A stretch of DNA of 10,878 bases from Flavobacterium sp. (GCA_030153045.1 JASLID010000101.1:1-10878), one strand, 5' to 3'; counted from the stretch's first letter, positions 1 to 8,286 are shown. Translations and numbers: made by a program. The notes: generated from the sequence alone by a model not told the origin.

Positions 1-2796
1 TAAAACGGTATTTGTTGATAGTAGATTTCCACCAGTTTGTGCATCATACCATTGTAAATTTTGCCCAGTAATTAAAATGTCATTTAAGTCAGCATTTTCT
101 TGGATACAAAAATCTTGCGGTGAACTTGATGTTGGTAAATCAGTTGTAGATATAACCACACTTTGATTTTGAGTACTGGTATTTCCATTTCCATCATTAT
201 AATTCCAATGAATGGTATAATTTCCAGGAATAGTATAAGTCAAAGGATCAGAAGTTGTACCATTTAATAAGCCAGCACAGTTATCAGTTGCTGTTGGAAT
301 TGTTGAAACAAGGGTGTTACAATCACCAATAATTGTTTGAAGATTTGCAATATTTGGCACAGGAGAGGTATTGTCTCCAACGATTACATTTATTTTAAGA
401 GTGTTGTCACATTCACCAGTTCCTGTAATAGTACAAGAATACTCTCCGCTATGGATCGCATTTGCATTTGTAATAATCGGGTTTTGGTCAGTGGAAGTGA
501 AACTATTAGGGCCGGTCCATGAATAATTGTTTCCTCCGGATGCATTGAGTCGAAGGTCTTTTCCAATACAGATTGGAGAGTTGGAAGAAATGGTCGATGT
601 AGATTCACAATCTTTGAGCTTATTTATATATGCTTCATGATTACCTTTCGAGAATCTTTGATACGAGCCTAGAGTTGTTAAACCATAGGTTATAGCAAGG
701 TTATTTGCCCAACAAGTACCTGAAACGTAAAATGTATTGTCGTTTAAAAGTTTTACAAAAGGAGTTAATACAAATCCTGTAGTTCCCATATATGTTCCCC
801 AAAGTATTTGACAGTTATTGTTTAATTTACGTATATAACTTACAAATCCTGAATTGAAAGGTGTTAACGCATTGGGTGTTGCAATGTTACTTCCTAATGA
901 ATTTGCTTCACCAACAATATAAATTTCTTCATTTTGGTTAATATCCAAATCAGTTATTTTATGAGAACTGTAACTATACCATATTATCGATTGATTTTGA
1001 TAGTCAAATTTTGAGATGAAACTTATAATGTTTAAATTCTGATTTGAAATTTCAAAAGCATTAGGTGTTCCCATACCATCACCAACTGTTTCCCCAACAA
1101 AATATAATGCATTGTTGAATTTTTTTACCCTAAAAATCCGATCATTACTTGCACTTCCAAAATAGGTTCCCCAATTTCTAATTCCGACACTTGACATGCA
1201 GACGGCAAATCCATCACCAAATACTTCTGAGTTGGTATTGTTTAGTATTTGCTGATACGAATTCTGTGATACGATTCCATTTGTACTATTTGTATTTCCA
1301 ACAGCTATAATATCACCATTTGTATCAGTAATTAAATCATCAATAAAATCTTCATGATCTCCTCCATAGTAAGTCCCCCATATCTGAGTACCTGTTAATG
1401 TAAACTTGGATATGAATCCGTCAAAATCATATACAGAAGCCGGAGGGGTGCTTTTATGAGCGCCAGGCGTTGCAATATAATTAGTAGCACTTGATGTGCC
1501 TGCGATATAAATATTGTTATTTGTATCGAATGCTATACTGTTTAACCAACTTCTCCCCGAATCATCTCCAAAATAAGAAGCCCAGATTCTTGTTCCGTTT
1601 GAATTTAGGGTTCCAAAAAACATTTCTTCATAAGATCCAGATTTAAAATCCTTGAAAGATCCCATTGTTGAAATGTTTGTATTACTATTTGTATTCCCAC
1701 AAAAACCTATTATGTCATTGTTTGATATCGATATATCTTTAATTGTATCATCAAGTTTTCCTCCATAAAAAGTACCCCAAAGACGATTACCATTTTGGTC
1801 GAATTTAGCTACGAATCCATCGGTTATATATAAATATGGCGAATAGTATTCAATTGAACCAAAAGAGTCTTGGTGAACTCCTGAAGTAGCAATAAAATCT
1901 TTACTTGTGGTAGAACCACATATATAAACATTGTCTTGACTGTCTTTTTCCATCGAAAGCACATATTCCTCTTTCTCTCCACCAAAAAAAGTTCCCCATA
2001 ATCTAATAGGTACGGGATCAATCACAATGGTTCCATTCGAAGCATTCACATCGCCCTCAAATCCATAGACATCGTTCTTGATTTTTCTGTAACCCACTGA
2101 AATCTCTTTTCGGGAATTACCGTTCTCAATCCAACTCAAAGGCAACGTTTCTTCCATTTGTCCGAAACGGACATTCATTCGGATCTTATTATCCGCTAAT
2201 TCGGTTTTCACTCCGTTAAATTTCAATTGGATATCCGACACTTTTCCGCCCGGTTTTACAATAAAATTGTATTCCACAGCTTTGGTAGTGTCTTTCGGAA
2301 TAAAAAAAATCACATCTATATGGTTGTAAATGTTCTGATACGTAATTTTCTTGTATTTATGTACACCTGTAATGCCTCCCGGCGCATGGGCAACATTGTA
2401 ATAGTTGTCGTAATCGGATGATTTTTCTTCCGCAATTAGTTTTACAGCCGAATTCGAATTTTCAAAGTCAATGTCAATACGATGATAACTGTATTCAAAC
2501 GAATAATCAGGCGTGGTTTTTTCTTTAGTGAATTGAGTATTCAAATCAGTAAAGCTCTTATCTTTTTGGGTTAAAGGAACTTTCTTTGTTTCATAAATAT
2601 CATACGAAAAGCCATTCTTTTTAATTTGAACATTTAAACCATTTGTATTTAATAAATATAATACATCCTTATTTTGTTTTCCTTTTTGATCTATTATTTG
2701 CCCTTTATTTTCAATAAAACCAATTGATGGGTTTTGTTTTTGTGCGAATGAAAAGCTAAAAAATAAAAGAAAAAAGATTGAATGTATGAAACGCAT
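1..2796 (-). CDS. Large secreted beta-propeller/Ig-like surface protein, 3' end outside window
   Basis: The frame is open from ATG at 2796 to position 1, giving 932 residues with no stop, so the C-terminus is beyond the left edge. Residues 1-18 form a Sec signal peptide (hydrophobic run ending FSFSFA, then QKQN). Residues about 20-258 (GFIENKGQ near the start) resemble the N-terminal domain of many Bacteroidota propeller proteins with SBBP-like repeats, listed from memory as DUF7948. Seven repeats follow, each opening with a WGTYYGG-like motif, with Trp at 267, 340, 405, 473, 542, 606 and 666. An Ig/PKD-like module spans about 731-804, an HYR-like module (TDNC, then HWNYNDGNGN) about 806-882, and another Ig-like module starts near 886. 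In this phylum such proteins normally end in a type IX secretion signal; that is inference here. Ligand and function are unknown. It has its own promoter and is divergent from the radical SAM gene. Confidence 0.93.
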   Translation of the reverse strand, partial: MRFIHSIFFLLFFSFSFAQKQNPSIGFIENKGQIIDQKGKQNKDVLYLLNTNGLNVQIKKNGFSYDIYETKKVPLTQKDKSFTDLNTQFTKEKTTPDYSFEYSYHRIDIDFENSNSAVKLIAEEKSSDYDNYYNVAHAPGGITGVHKYKKITYQNIYNHIDVIFFIPKDTTKAVEYNFIVKPGGKVSDIQLKFNGVKTELADNKIRMNVRFGQMEETLPLSWIENGNSRKEISVGYRKIKNDVYGFEGDVNASNGTIVIDPVPIRLWGTFFGGEKEEYVLSMEKDSQDNVYICGSTTSKDFIATSGVHQDSFGSIEYYSPYLYITDGFVAKFDQNGNRLWGTFYGGKLDDTIKDISISNNDIIGFCGNTNSNTNISTMGSFKDFKSGSYEEMFFGTLNSNGTRIWASYFGDDSGRSWLNSIAFDTNNNIYIAGTSSATNYIATPGAHKSTPPASVYDFDGFISKFTLTGTQIWGTYYGGDHEDFIDDLITDTNGDIIAVGNTNSTNGIVSQNSYQQILNNTNSEVFGDGFAVCMSSVGIRNWGTYFGSASNDRIFRVKKFNNALYFVGETVGDGMGTPNAFEISNQNLNIISFISKFDYQNQSIIWYSYSSHKITDLDINQNEEIYIVGEANSLGSNIATPNALTPFNSGFVSYIRKLNNNCQILWGTYMGTTGFVLTPFVKLLNDNTFYVSGTCWANNLAITYGLTTLGSYQRFSKGNHEAYINKLKDCESTSTISSNSPICIGKDLRLNASGGNNYSWTGPNSFTSTDQNPIITNANAIHSGEYSCTITGTGECDNTLKINVIVGDNTSPVPNIANLQTIIGDCNTLVSTIPTATDNCAGLLNGTTSDPLTYTIPGNYTIHWNYNDGNGNTSTQNQSVVISTTDLPTSSSPQDFCIQENADLNDILITGQNLQWYDAQTGGNLLSTNTVL
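792..1998 (-). repeat. Seven-fold protein repeat encoding probable beta-propeller blades
   Basis: This stretch of the minus-strand gene encodes seven copies of a 60-73-residue unit. Each unit opens with [LIN]W[GAY][TS][FY] and, after about 20 residues, has a strand such as NVYICG, NIYIAG or EIYIVG followed by a small polar turn. Motif variants in order are WGTFFGG, WGTFYGG, WASYFGD, WGTYYGG, WGTYFGS, WYSYSS and WGTYMGT. The DNA copies are diverged, so this is an old protein-level repeat and not a recent tandem duplication. Seven units would close one propeller; the fold itself is inferred. Confidence 0.8.
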
Positions 2797-2816
2797 AAGT
2801 ACTGACTAAATTTTGG

Positions 2817-2844
2817 CAAAAATAGTGTTTTTGCATTAAACCAA
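2817..2844 (-). promoter_or_regulatory. Bacteroidota-type promoter for the surface protein gene
   Basis: Read on the minus strand, TTG (2844-2842) is followed after 17 nt by TATTTTTG (2824-2817). This fits the phylum consensus TTG-N17-23-TAnnTTTG. The -7 element ends 20 nt before the ATG at 2796, leaving a short leader of roughly 10-15 nt. No Shine-Dalgarno sequence is visible in it, which is usual in the group. Confidence 0.6.
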
Positions 2845-2886
2845 TATGTTCAAATCATTACTTTATATTTCATCATAAATAAATTT

Positions 2887-2894
2887 TACCTTTG
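2887..2894 (+). promoter_or_regulatory. Putative -7 promoter element (TACCTTTG) of the radical SAM gene
   Basis: TACCTTTG matches the TAnnTTTG -7 consensus exactly. No TTG is present at the expected -33 distance, so half the promoter is weak or absent. Transcription would start a few bases after 2894, which argues against the in-frame TTG at 2892, because that codon lies inside the element. It favours the TTG at 2910 as the real start. Confidence 0.45.
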
Positions 2895-2909
2895 CATAAA
2901 ATTTCACCC

Positions 2910-5108
2910 TTGAAAGACCTTCTTCTTATCACGCCACCTTTTACCCAACTGAATACACCGTATCCGGCCACTGCCTATTTAAAAGGTTTTTTAAAGACCA
3001 AAAACATTTCGGCTTTTCAGATGGATTTGGGCATTGAAGTGATTTTAGAATTGTTTTCAAAAGAGGGATTGTCCAGTATTTTCAACCATACAGAAAGTAA
3101 CCAAAACGATTTTTCCGAAAATTCACAACGAATTTTTTCACTCCAAGAAGAGTATATCAAAACGATTGATTCCATTATTGATTTCCTTCAAGGAGAAAAA
3201 CCAACATTAGCAAGACAAATTTGTTCCGGAAATTTCTTGCCTGAGGCTTCTCGTTTTGCTCAGCTCGATGACATGGAATGGGCTTTTGGAAGCATGGGAA
3301 TGCAAGACAAAGCCAAGCATTTGGCTACTTTGTATCTAGAAGATGTATCTGATTTTATTATCGAAAATGTCGATGAAAATTTCGGGTTTAGCCGTTATGC
3401 AGAGCGATTGGGAAGGAGTGCCAATTCATTCGACGAATTGTATTCTCACTTGCAAAAAGAACCGACTTACATAGATAAAATCACCTTAAAAATATTAGAA
3501 GAAAGATTAAAGGCAGTAAACCCTAAACTGGTTTTAATCTCAGTTCCTTTTCCAGGCAATTTGTATAGTGCTTTTCGTTGTGCACAATTTATAAAAAAGC
3601 ATTTTCCAAACATAAAAATGTCAATGGGAGGTGGTTTTCCCAATACTGAATTGCGGGATTTAAAAGACAATCGTGTGTTTGAATTCTTTGATTTTATTAC
3701 ACTCGATGATGGTGAACTTCCAGTTGAATTATTACACCATTCAGTTTGTCATACTGAGTCGATTGAAATGTCTTTCAAAAGAACATTTCTTTTAGAAAAC
3801 AATCAAGTAGTTTATAAAAACAATTCAACACGCCAAGATTACAAACAAAGCGAAGTGGGAACGCCCGATTATTCTGATTTGTTGTTAGATAAATACATTT
3901 CGGTCATAGAAATTGCCAATCCGATGCACAGTTTGTGGAGCGATGGTCGATGGAATAAACTCACTATGGCTCACGGTTGCTACTGGGGTAAATGTACGTT
4001 TTGCGATATTTCGTTAGATTATATAAAGATTTATGAACCCGTTGCTGCTAAACTTTTAGTGGATCGAATGGAGGAATTAATCGAGCAAACTGGTGAAAAC
4101 GGTTTTCACTTTGTTGATGAAGCTGCACCTCCTGCTTTAATGCGAGAAGTAGCTTTAGAAATTCTTCGACGGAAATTAACAGTTACATGGTGGACCAACA
4201 TTCGTTTTGAAAAAAGTTTCACTGGCGATTTATGTATATTACTCAAAGCATCAGGTTGTATCGCGGTTTCTGGCGGATTAGAAGTGGCTTCCGACAGATT
4301 ACTAGAACTCATTAAAAAAGGAGTTACTGTCGAACAAGTGGCACAAGTAACTCGAAATTTTACCGAAAGTGGCATCATGGTTCATGCTTACTTAATGTAT
4401 GGTTATCCAACGCAAACCATTCAGGAAACGGTTGATAGTTTAGAAATGGTGCGTCAAATGTTCGAACTGGGTATTTTACAATCGGGTTTCTGGCATCAAT
4501 TTGCGATGACGGCTCATAGCCCTGTGGGAATAAATCCCGAAGAGTTTGGTGTCATTCCGCAAATGAACGAAGTTACTTTTGCTAATAATGATATTCAGTT
4601 TAAAGACAAGACTGGGATTGACCATGATCAATTTAGCTTCGGATTAAAAAAATCGTTGTTTAATTTCATGCACGGTTTATGTTTTGATTATCCATTGCAG
4701 GATTGGTTTGAGTTTAAAATTCCTAAAACAAAAGTCCCGTCTGATTTTATATACAATTCACTTCAAAAAGAGCCTAATTTTAATATAAAACCATCTGCCA
4801 AAGTGATTTGGATAGGAGGTAAGCCTTTGGTTGAAGTTTTCTCAAAATCCAAAAAAGGAAACTCTTGGGAGATGCTAAAAATGATTTTTCATGAAAAAAC
4901 ACATTCTTATTCAATTGCTTTAGAAAAAGACAAAGGGGAATGGTTGCTTTCTGTATTAGACTTACTATCCGTTAATAACGAAAAGAAAAACACTTTTAAT
5001 GAATTGAAATTAAATTTTGAAAATACTGGTTATGAGGATTTTGAGTTGTTTTGGCATTCAAAACCCATTACTATTTTAAGAGAAAATGGTCTTTTGCTAT
5101 TTTCATAG
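2910..5108 (+). CDS. B12-binding-like radical SAM protein with CX4CX2C motif
   Basis: The protein has 732 residues from a TTG start at 2910. An in-frame TTG at 2892 would add six residues (MHKISP), but it overlaps the -7 element, and the 2910 start gives KDLLLITPPF directly after Met, as expected for this family. Residues about 3-45 and 205-275 look like a split Rossmann-type cobalamin-binding region (GGG at 240-242, LDDGE at 265-269); no DxHxxG cobalamin motif is visible. The radical SAM core runs from about 350 to 580. The cluster cysteines are C357, C362 and C365, i.e. CX4CX2C and not the usual CX3CX2C. Other core signs are DE at 403-404, GGLE at 455-458 (SAM-binding region) and PTQT at 500-503. 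The C-terminal ~150 residues have no domain I recognise. It should bind a 4Fe-4S cluster and cleave SAM in the cytoplasm; the substrate is unknown and no neighbour suggests one. Confidence 0.93.
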   Translation: MKDLLLITPPFTQLNTPYPATAYLKGFLKTKNISAFQMDLGIEVILELFSKEGLSSIFNHTESNQNDFSENSQRIFSLQEEYIKTIDSIIDFLQGEKPTLARQICSGNFLPEASRFAQLDDMEWAFGSMGMQDKAKHLATLYLEDVSDFIIENVDENFGFSRYAERLGRSANSFDELYSHLQKEPTYIDKITLKILEERLKAVNPKLVLISVPFPGNLYSAFRCAQFIKKHFPNIKMSMGGGFPNTELRDLKDNRVFEFFDFITLDDGELPVELLHHSVCHTESIEMSFKRTFLLENNQVVYKNNSTRQDYKQSEVGTPDYSDLLLDKYISVIEIANPMHSLWSDGRWNKLTMAHGCYWGKCTFCDISLDYIKIYEPVAAKLLVDRMEELIEQTGENGFHFVDEAAPPALMREVALEILRRKLTVTWWTNIRFEKSFTGDLCILLKASGCIAVSGGLEVASDRLLELIKKGVTVEQVAQVTRNFTESGIMVHAYLMYGYPTQTIQETVDSLEMVRQMFELGILQSGFWHQFAMTAHSPVGINPEEFGVIPQMNEVTFANNDIQFKDKTGIDHDQFSFGLKKSLFNFMHGLCFDYPLQDWFEFKIPKTKVPSDFIYNSLQKEPNFNIKPSAKVIWIGGKPLVEVFSKSKKGNSWEMLKMIFHEKTHSYSIALEKDKGEWLLSVLDLLSVNNEKKNTFNELKLNFENTGYEDFELFWHSKPITILRENGLLLFS

Positions 5109-5228
5109 TAAATAGTAACTGTAAATTTAATAGTAATGATGCTTTCAAAAATTGAATAAATTCCTATTAAATGTCCTATTTTTTTAGTAAGTTTATAGGA
5201 GCAAAAATTCTAAAATAGATTCCTATTT
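5109..5228. promoter_or_regulatory. Spacer upstream of first kinase with TCCTATT repeats
   Basis: This 120-nt spacer holds three direct copies of TCCTATT (5162-5168, 5174-5180, 5221-5227) and one inverted ATAGGA (5195-5200). The first two copies are 12 nt apart; the third ends one base short of the ATG. TAAGTTTA at 5188-5195 is an imperfect -7 element with no good -33. No terminator hairpin for the radical SAM gene is evident, so read-through into the kinase is possible. The repeats could bind a regulator, but short AT-rich repeats also arise by chance. Confidence 0.35.
5213..5228 (+). promoter_or_regulatory. Small hairpin abutting the first kinase's start codon
   Basis: AAATAG (5213-5218), loop ATTC and CTATTT (5223-5228) form a perfect 6-bp inverted repeat ending directly before ATG 5229. 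It has a single G-C pair, so it would be a weak RNA stem. If it forms, it would occupy the ribosome-loading region. The only AGGAG sequence (5198-5202) lies 26 nt upstream of the ATG, too far for normal Shine-Dalgarno use. Confidence 0.3.
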
Positions 5229-7340
5229 ATGAAAAAATTCAATAACTTTTCTACCTATACCAAAATTCTGTTATTGATAATTCTTTCAAGCGTTGCTTTT
5301 ATTTTACTATTTGTTGCCTTACGATTTTATACTATTCAACAAGAAAAGGAAGTTTTCAACTCTTCATTAGAACAATTTAACAATGAGGTTAAATCGTTAT
5401 TAATTCTAAATTCCGAATCTCATATTTCAACCATAATCGATGTTACCTATTGGGACGAGCTTGTAAAGTTTATTAGTGTCAGAAATATGAAATGGTTTAA
5501 TGAAACCATTACCAGTACAATATCCATGTATAAGGTCGATTATCTTGGAGTTTATGATTTACAAGGGAATTACATTACAAATGCAGCTACTGATAAAATA
5601 CCTGAAATAGATTTTGTGCCTAAAGCACTTTTTAAAGTATTGCATGAAAAAAAATTAATGAATTTTTATTTAAAATTACCTGAGAGTGGTGTAGTAGAAG
5701 TTTTTGCAGCTACAATACATCCTTCAAGCGATCCATTAAAAATCAAAACAAAGCCTGCGGGTTATTTTTTTATGGCAAGGGTTTTAGACGATAGTTACTT
5801 TAAAAATTTGGAGAAGATTAGTAGTTCAAAAATAGGAATTACAGGTGACGATAGCAACTTAAAACCCATTACTAAAGACTCAATTTTAGTTACTTCAAAC
5901 TTGAATGATTGGAATAAAGAAACCGTCGCAAAGTTACTTTTTAAAAGGCATTTTACAGTAAGTTTCGATTCGACAAAGCGAATACTAAATATCGTTATCG
6001 TTGCATTTATTATCGCATTTGTTTCTTTTTTGTTTTATTTGAGAAAATGGATTTTTAGTCCATTAGGTTTGGTTACCAAAGTGTTAGAATCTGGAAGTAA
6101 AAAAGCCATCAATAAATTAAAAGTGACTCCAGGTGAGTTTGGTTATATTGGAAATCTTTTTGAAGAAAATGCGAGCCAACAAAAACAATTAAAAATCGCA
6201 AAGAATAAAGCCGAAGAAAGCGATAAATTAAAAACCTCATTTTTAACCAATCTTTCCCATGAAATTCGCACTCCAATGAATGCGATAATTGGATTTGCTG
6301 ATTTGTTGAAAATGGAAAGCTTGGATAGAAAAGAACGATTAAATTATTTGAATGTAATTAATCAAAGTGGTGAAAATTTAGTCTTGATTATAGATGATTT
6401 AATTGAAATGTCTAAAATTGATGCCAATCAAATTACACCTAATGTTAGCAGTATAAATTTAGAGTCGTGTTTGAAAGATTTATGCAAATCGATTCAAATA
6501 ACAATTCCTAAAGATAAAAGTATCGAGTTTAGGTTTATTAAAAGTAAGAATCGTTTAAGCCAAAACATTTTTACCGATGAAGTCAAACTAAAACAGATCA
6601 TTACAAATCTAATTACGAATGCTATTAAGTTTACGGACTCCGGATTTGTTAGTTTTGGATACGATGTAAATTATGAGGACAAAAAAATTGAATTCAAAAT
6701 TCAAGATTCTGGGTTAGGAATCGATGAAAATTATCATAAAATCATTTTTGATCGCTTTAGAAGAGTAGAAGGTGATTACTCGATTAAAGTTGGAGGATTA
6801 GGACTAGGTCTCGCCATTTCAAAAGCTTATGTTGAAATGTTAGGTGGCGAAATTACCCTCGAAGAATCTAATCTTGGTAAGGGCTCCATATTTTCGTTTA
6901 CCATACCGTTGGAAATAGATGAAGAAATAAAAGAGCCAACAAAAAAACCATTGATAAATGATCAAACCAATTACGAAGGGTCTGGAATAATTCTTATTGC
7001 TGAAGATGATAATTTAAACTATTTACTGTTTGAAAAAATCATGAAGCTTAAAAATTATAAAATTTTAAGAGCTAAAAACGGGCTAGAAGCAGTTGAAATT
7101 TGCAAGCAAAACAACGAAATAAATTTAGTATTGATGGATATAAAAATGCCAATACTAAGCGGTTATGAAGCGGTTTTACAAATAAGAAAATTCAAACCAA
7201 TGCTGCCTATAATTGCACAAACCGCTTATTCGTCCTCTGATGAGGTTGAAAAAATAATGGTGTCTGGATTTACCGATTATATTGCCAAACCACTAGTGAA
7301 GGAGAAATTATTTGGATTGCTGACTAAATATTTAAGCTAA
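5229..7340 (+). CDS. Membrane hybrid histidine kinase with CHASE4-like sensor and receiver (copy 1)
   Basis: 703 residues. Transmembrane helix 1 is about 12-33 and helix 2 about 252-272. The periplasmic domain between them (about 35-250) resembles CHASE4, with the hallmark TYWDE (W75, D76) and a WFNETI segment. A short degenerate HAMP-like or coiled linker (about 273-335) leads to HisKA with SHEIRTPMN, phospho-acceptor H344. The HATPase domain has its N box at N460/N464 (NLITNAIKFT), G1 DSGLGID, F box FDRFRR and G2 GLGLGL. A C-terminal receiver (about 586-703) keeps the acidic pair D593/D594, phospho-acceptor D637, T665 and K687. It should autophosphorylate on His and pass phosphate to its own Asp. 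It has no PAS, HPt or DNA-binding domain, so the downstream partner is unknown. The barrel gene follows after 14 nt, and a close paralogue lies beyond that. The signal is unknown. Confidence 0.95.
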   Translation: MKKFNNFSTYTKILLLIILSSVAFILLFVALRFYTIQQEKEVFNSSLEQFNNEVKSLLILNSESHISTIIDVTYWDELVKFISVRNMKWFNETITSTISMYKVDYLGVYDLQGNYITNAATDKIPEIDFVPKALFKVLHEKKLMNFYLKLPESGVVEVFAATIHPSSDPLKIKTKPAGYFFMARVLDDSYFKNLEKISSSKIGITGDDSNLKPITKDSILVTSNLNDWNKETVAKLLFKRHFTVSFDSTKRILNIVIVAFIIAFVSFLFYLRKWIFSPLGLVTKVLESGSKKAINKLKVTPGEFGYIGNLFEENASQQKQLKIAKNKAEESDKLKTSFLTNLSHEIRTPMNAIIGFADLLKMESLDRKERLNYLNVINQSGENLVLIIDDLIEMSKIDANQITPNVSSINLESCLKDLCKSIQITIPKDKSIEFRFIKSKNRLSQNIFTDEVKLKQIITNLITNAIKFTDSGFVSFGYDVNYEDKKIEFKIQDSGLGIDENYHKIIFDRFRRVEGDYSIKVGGLGLGLAISKAYVEMLGGEITLEESNLGKGSIFSFTIPLEIDEEIKEPTKKPLINDQTNYEGSGIILIAEDDNLNYLLFEKIMKLKNYKILRAKNGLEAVEICKQNNEINLVLMDIKMPILSGYEAVLQIRKFKPMLPIIAQTAYSSSDEVEKIMVSGFTDYIAKPLVKEKLFGLLTKYLS

Positions 7341-7343
7341 ATT

Positions 7344-7348
7344 GGGAG
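7344..7348 (+). promoter_or_regulatory. Shine-Dalgarno-like GGGAG before the barrel gene
   Basis: GGGAG ends 6 nt before ATG 7355, a normal Shine-Dalgarno position. It lies in the 14-nt gap after the first kinase's stop codon. It is the only well-placed site of this kind I see in the window; the other genes lack one. It supports the ATG at 7355 and translation from a shared transcript. Confidence 0.5.
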
Positions 7349-7354
7349 ATTAAT

Positions 7355-8221
7355 ATGAGATATAAAATCATTTTGCTCTCATTCATGTACTTAATAAATT
7401 ATGATTTATTGGCACAAAATGAACAAGCAAATGATTCGACTCAATTAAAAGGTAAATGGGAAATTTCACTGGATGTCATGTCGCGTTACTTATGGAGAGG
7501 ACAATCATGGGGCGGGGATTATCCAGTTGTTCAGCCCACAATAAAGTACAACATTACTAATAAACTTTCGGTCGGGACATGGGCAACAACAAATTTTAAA
7601 ACAGATTATTTTTACGCAGATGGGAACGCAACTAAAGGATATCAAGAATTAGATTTTTTTGCGTCTTATAAAGTCAATAAATATTTCACGGTGCAATTAT
7701 GGGATTATTATTGGCCTTCAGTTGAGAAAGTAGAAGGAATAGACAATCGTTTTTTTAATTACAAAAGTAATGGTGTAAAGACAGTTGATTTAATTCTTTT
7801 ATTTGATTTTTCAGATGTTTGGCTTCCATTTAATTTGACGCTAAGTTCATTAGTAGCAGGAAACGATTTTCGGTATGATAGCAATGGCGAAAACCCGACC
7901 CAAAATTTTACAACTTATGCTGAAATAGGATACACATTCGAAAATGTTTTAAAAACAACATCAAAAAAAGCATTTCAAAATATCAATTTACAACCTGTAT
8001 TAGGAATTGTTTTTAACAATCAAGCACATTATTATACTGCTGGCGATTATGATAAGCCGTCAATAGTTAATTTGTCATTAAGAGTAAATAAAGCATTCGA
8101 CATAAATAAACATTTTAGTGCGCCTGTGTTTGTAAATTATATTCATAATGGGTCTCAAAAAAACACCGAAATCTTTGGGAGAAATTTTGTGGTTTTTGGC
8201 GCAACTTTTTGTTATGAATGA
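7355..8221 (+). CDS. Putative outer-membrane beta-barrel protein (TorF/gcw_chp-like)
   Basis: 288 residues with a signal peptide (about 1-20, ending DLLAQ before NEQAND). The mature part alternates short amphipathic strands rich in Tyr, Trp and Phe with polar loops, and ends in FVVFGATFCYE, like a barrel closing strand. The opening strand DVMSRYLWRGQSWG, followed by a VQPTIKY segment and a KLSVGTWA segment, resembles the family of putative porins once called gcw_chp and now TorF; this is from memory and not a search. It would sit in the outer membrane; substrate or channel activity cannot be read from sequence. It starts 14 nt after the first kinase with its own GGGAG site, so the two are very probably co-transcribed, and the second kinase starts 101 nt downstream. 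A role as signal entry route, sensor partner or regulated target is inference. Confidence 0.88.
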   Translation: MRYKIILLSFMYLINYDLLAQNEQANDSTQLKGKWEISLDVMSRYLWRGQSWGGDYPVVQPTIKYNITNKLSVGTWATTNFKTDYFYADGNATKGYQELDFFASYKVNKYFTVQLWDYYWPSVEKVEGIDNRFFNYKSNGVKTVDLILLFDFSDVWLPFNLTLSSLVAGNDFRYDSNGENPTQNFTTYAEIGYTFENVLKTTSKKAFQNINLQPVLGIVFNNQAHYYTAGDYDKPSIVNLSLRVNKAFDINKHFSAPVFVNYIHNGSQKNTEIFGRNFVVFGATFCYE

Positions 8222-8228
8222 TTTTTTG

Positions 8229-8249
8229 ACTTTAAATTTAAAGTTTTTG
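8229..8249 (+). terminator. AT-rich palindrome with T-run after the barrel gene (possible weak terminator)
   Basis: ACTTTAAATTTAAAGT (8229-8244) is a perfect 16-nt palindrome starting 7 nt after the stop codon. Its last T begins a run of five Ts (8244-8248). It could fold as a 6-bp stem with an AATT loop. With few G-C pairs it would be inefficient, so partial read-through into the second kinase is plausible. It could instead be a protein-binding site. Confidence 0.35.
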
Positions 8250-8266
8250 TTATGAAGCTTATTTTA

Positions 8267-8284
8267 TAGATTTTTTAAAATCTA
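8267..8284. repeat. Perfect inverted repeat upstream of second kinase
   Basis: TAGATTTT, a TT spacer and AAAATCTA form a perfect 8-bp inverted repeat. It ends two bases before a -7-like element (8287-8294), a position where an operator would act. As an RNA stem it would be weak and has no following T-run, so an operator fits better than a terminator. AT-rich palindromes are common by chance in DNA of this composition. Confidence 0.3.
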
Positions 8285-8286
8285 AC

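Noticed and set aside
390..608. Minus-strand 72-codon reading frame
   Set aside because: It is a different frame inside the large surface protein gene; that gene's frame encodes recognisable Ig/HYR-like modules and is open for 932 codons.
792..1998. CRISPR-like or tandem DNA repeat array
   Set aside because: The periodicity is at the protein level with diverged DNA and unequal 180-219-nt spacing, so it is a blade repeat in a coding gene.
2227..2421. Plus-strand 64-codon reading frame
   Set aside because: It lies antisense to the N-terminal domain of the surface protein and has no promoter, start context or recognisable protein features.
3978..4004. Possible frameshift causing the extra residue in the cluster motif
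   Set aside because: The frame is continuous and family-like on both sides, so a single extra codon is a real spacing variant or needs a whole-codon insertion, not a frameshift.
4106..4378. Minus-strand 90-codon reading frame
   Set aside because: It is antisense to the conserved radical SAM core, whose motifs explain the sequence constraint.
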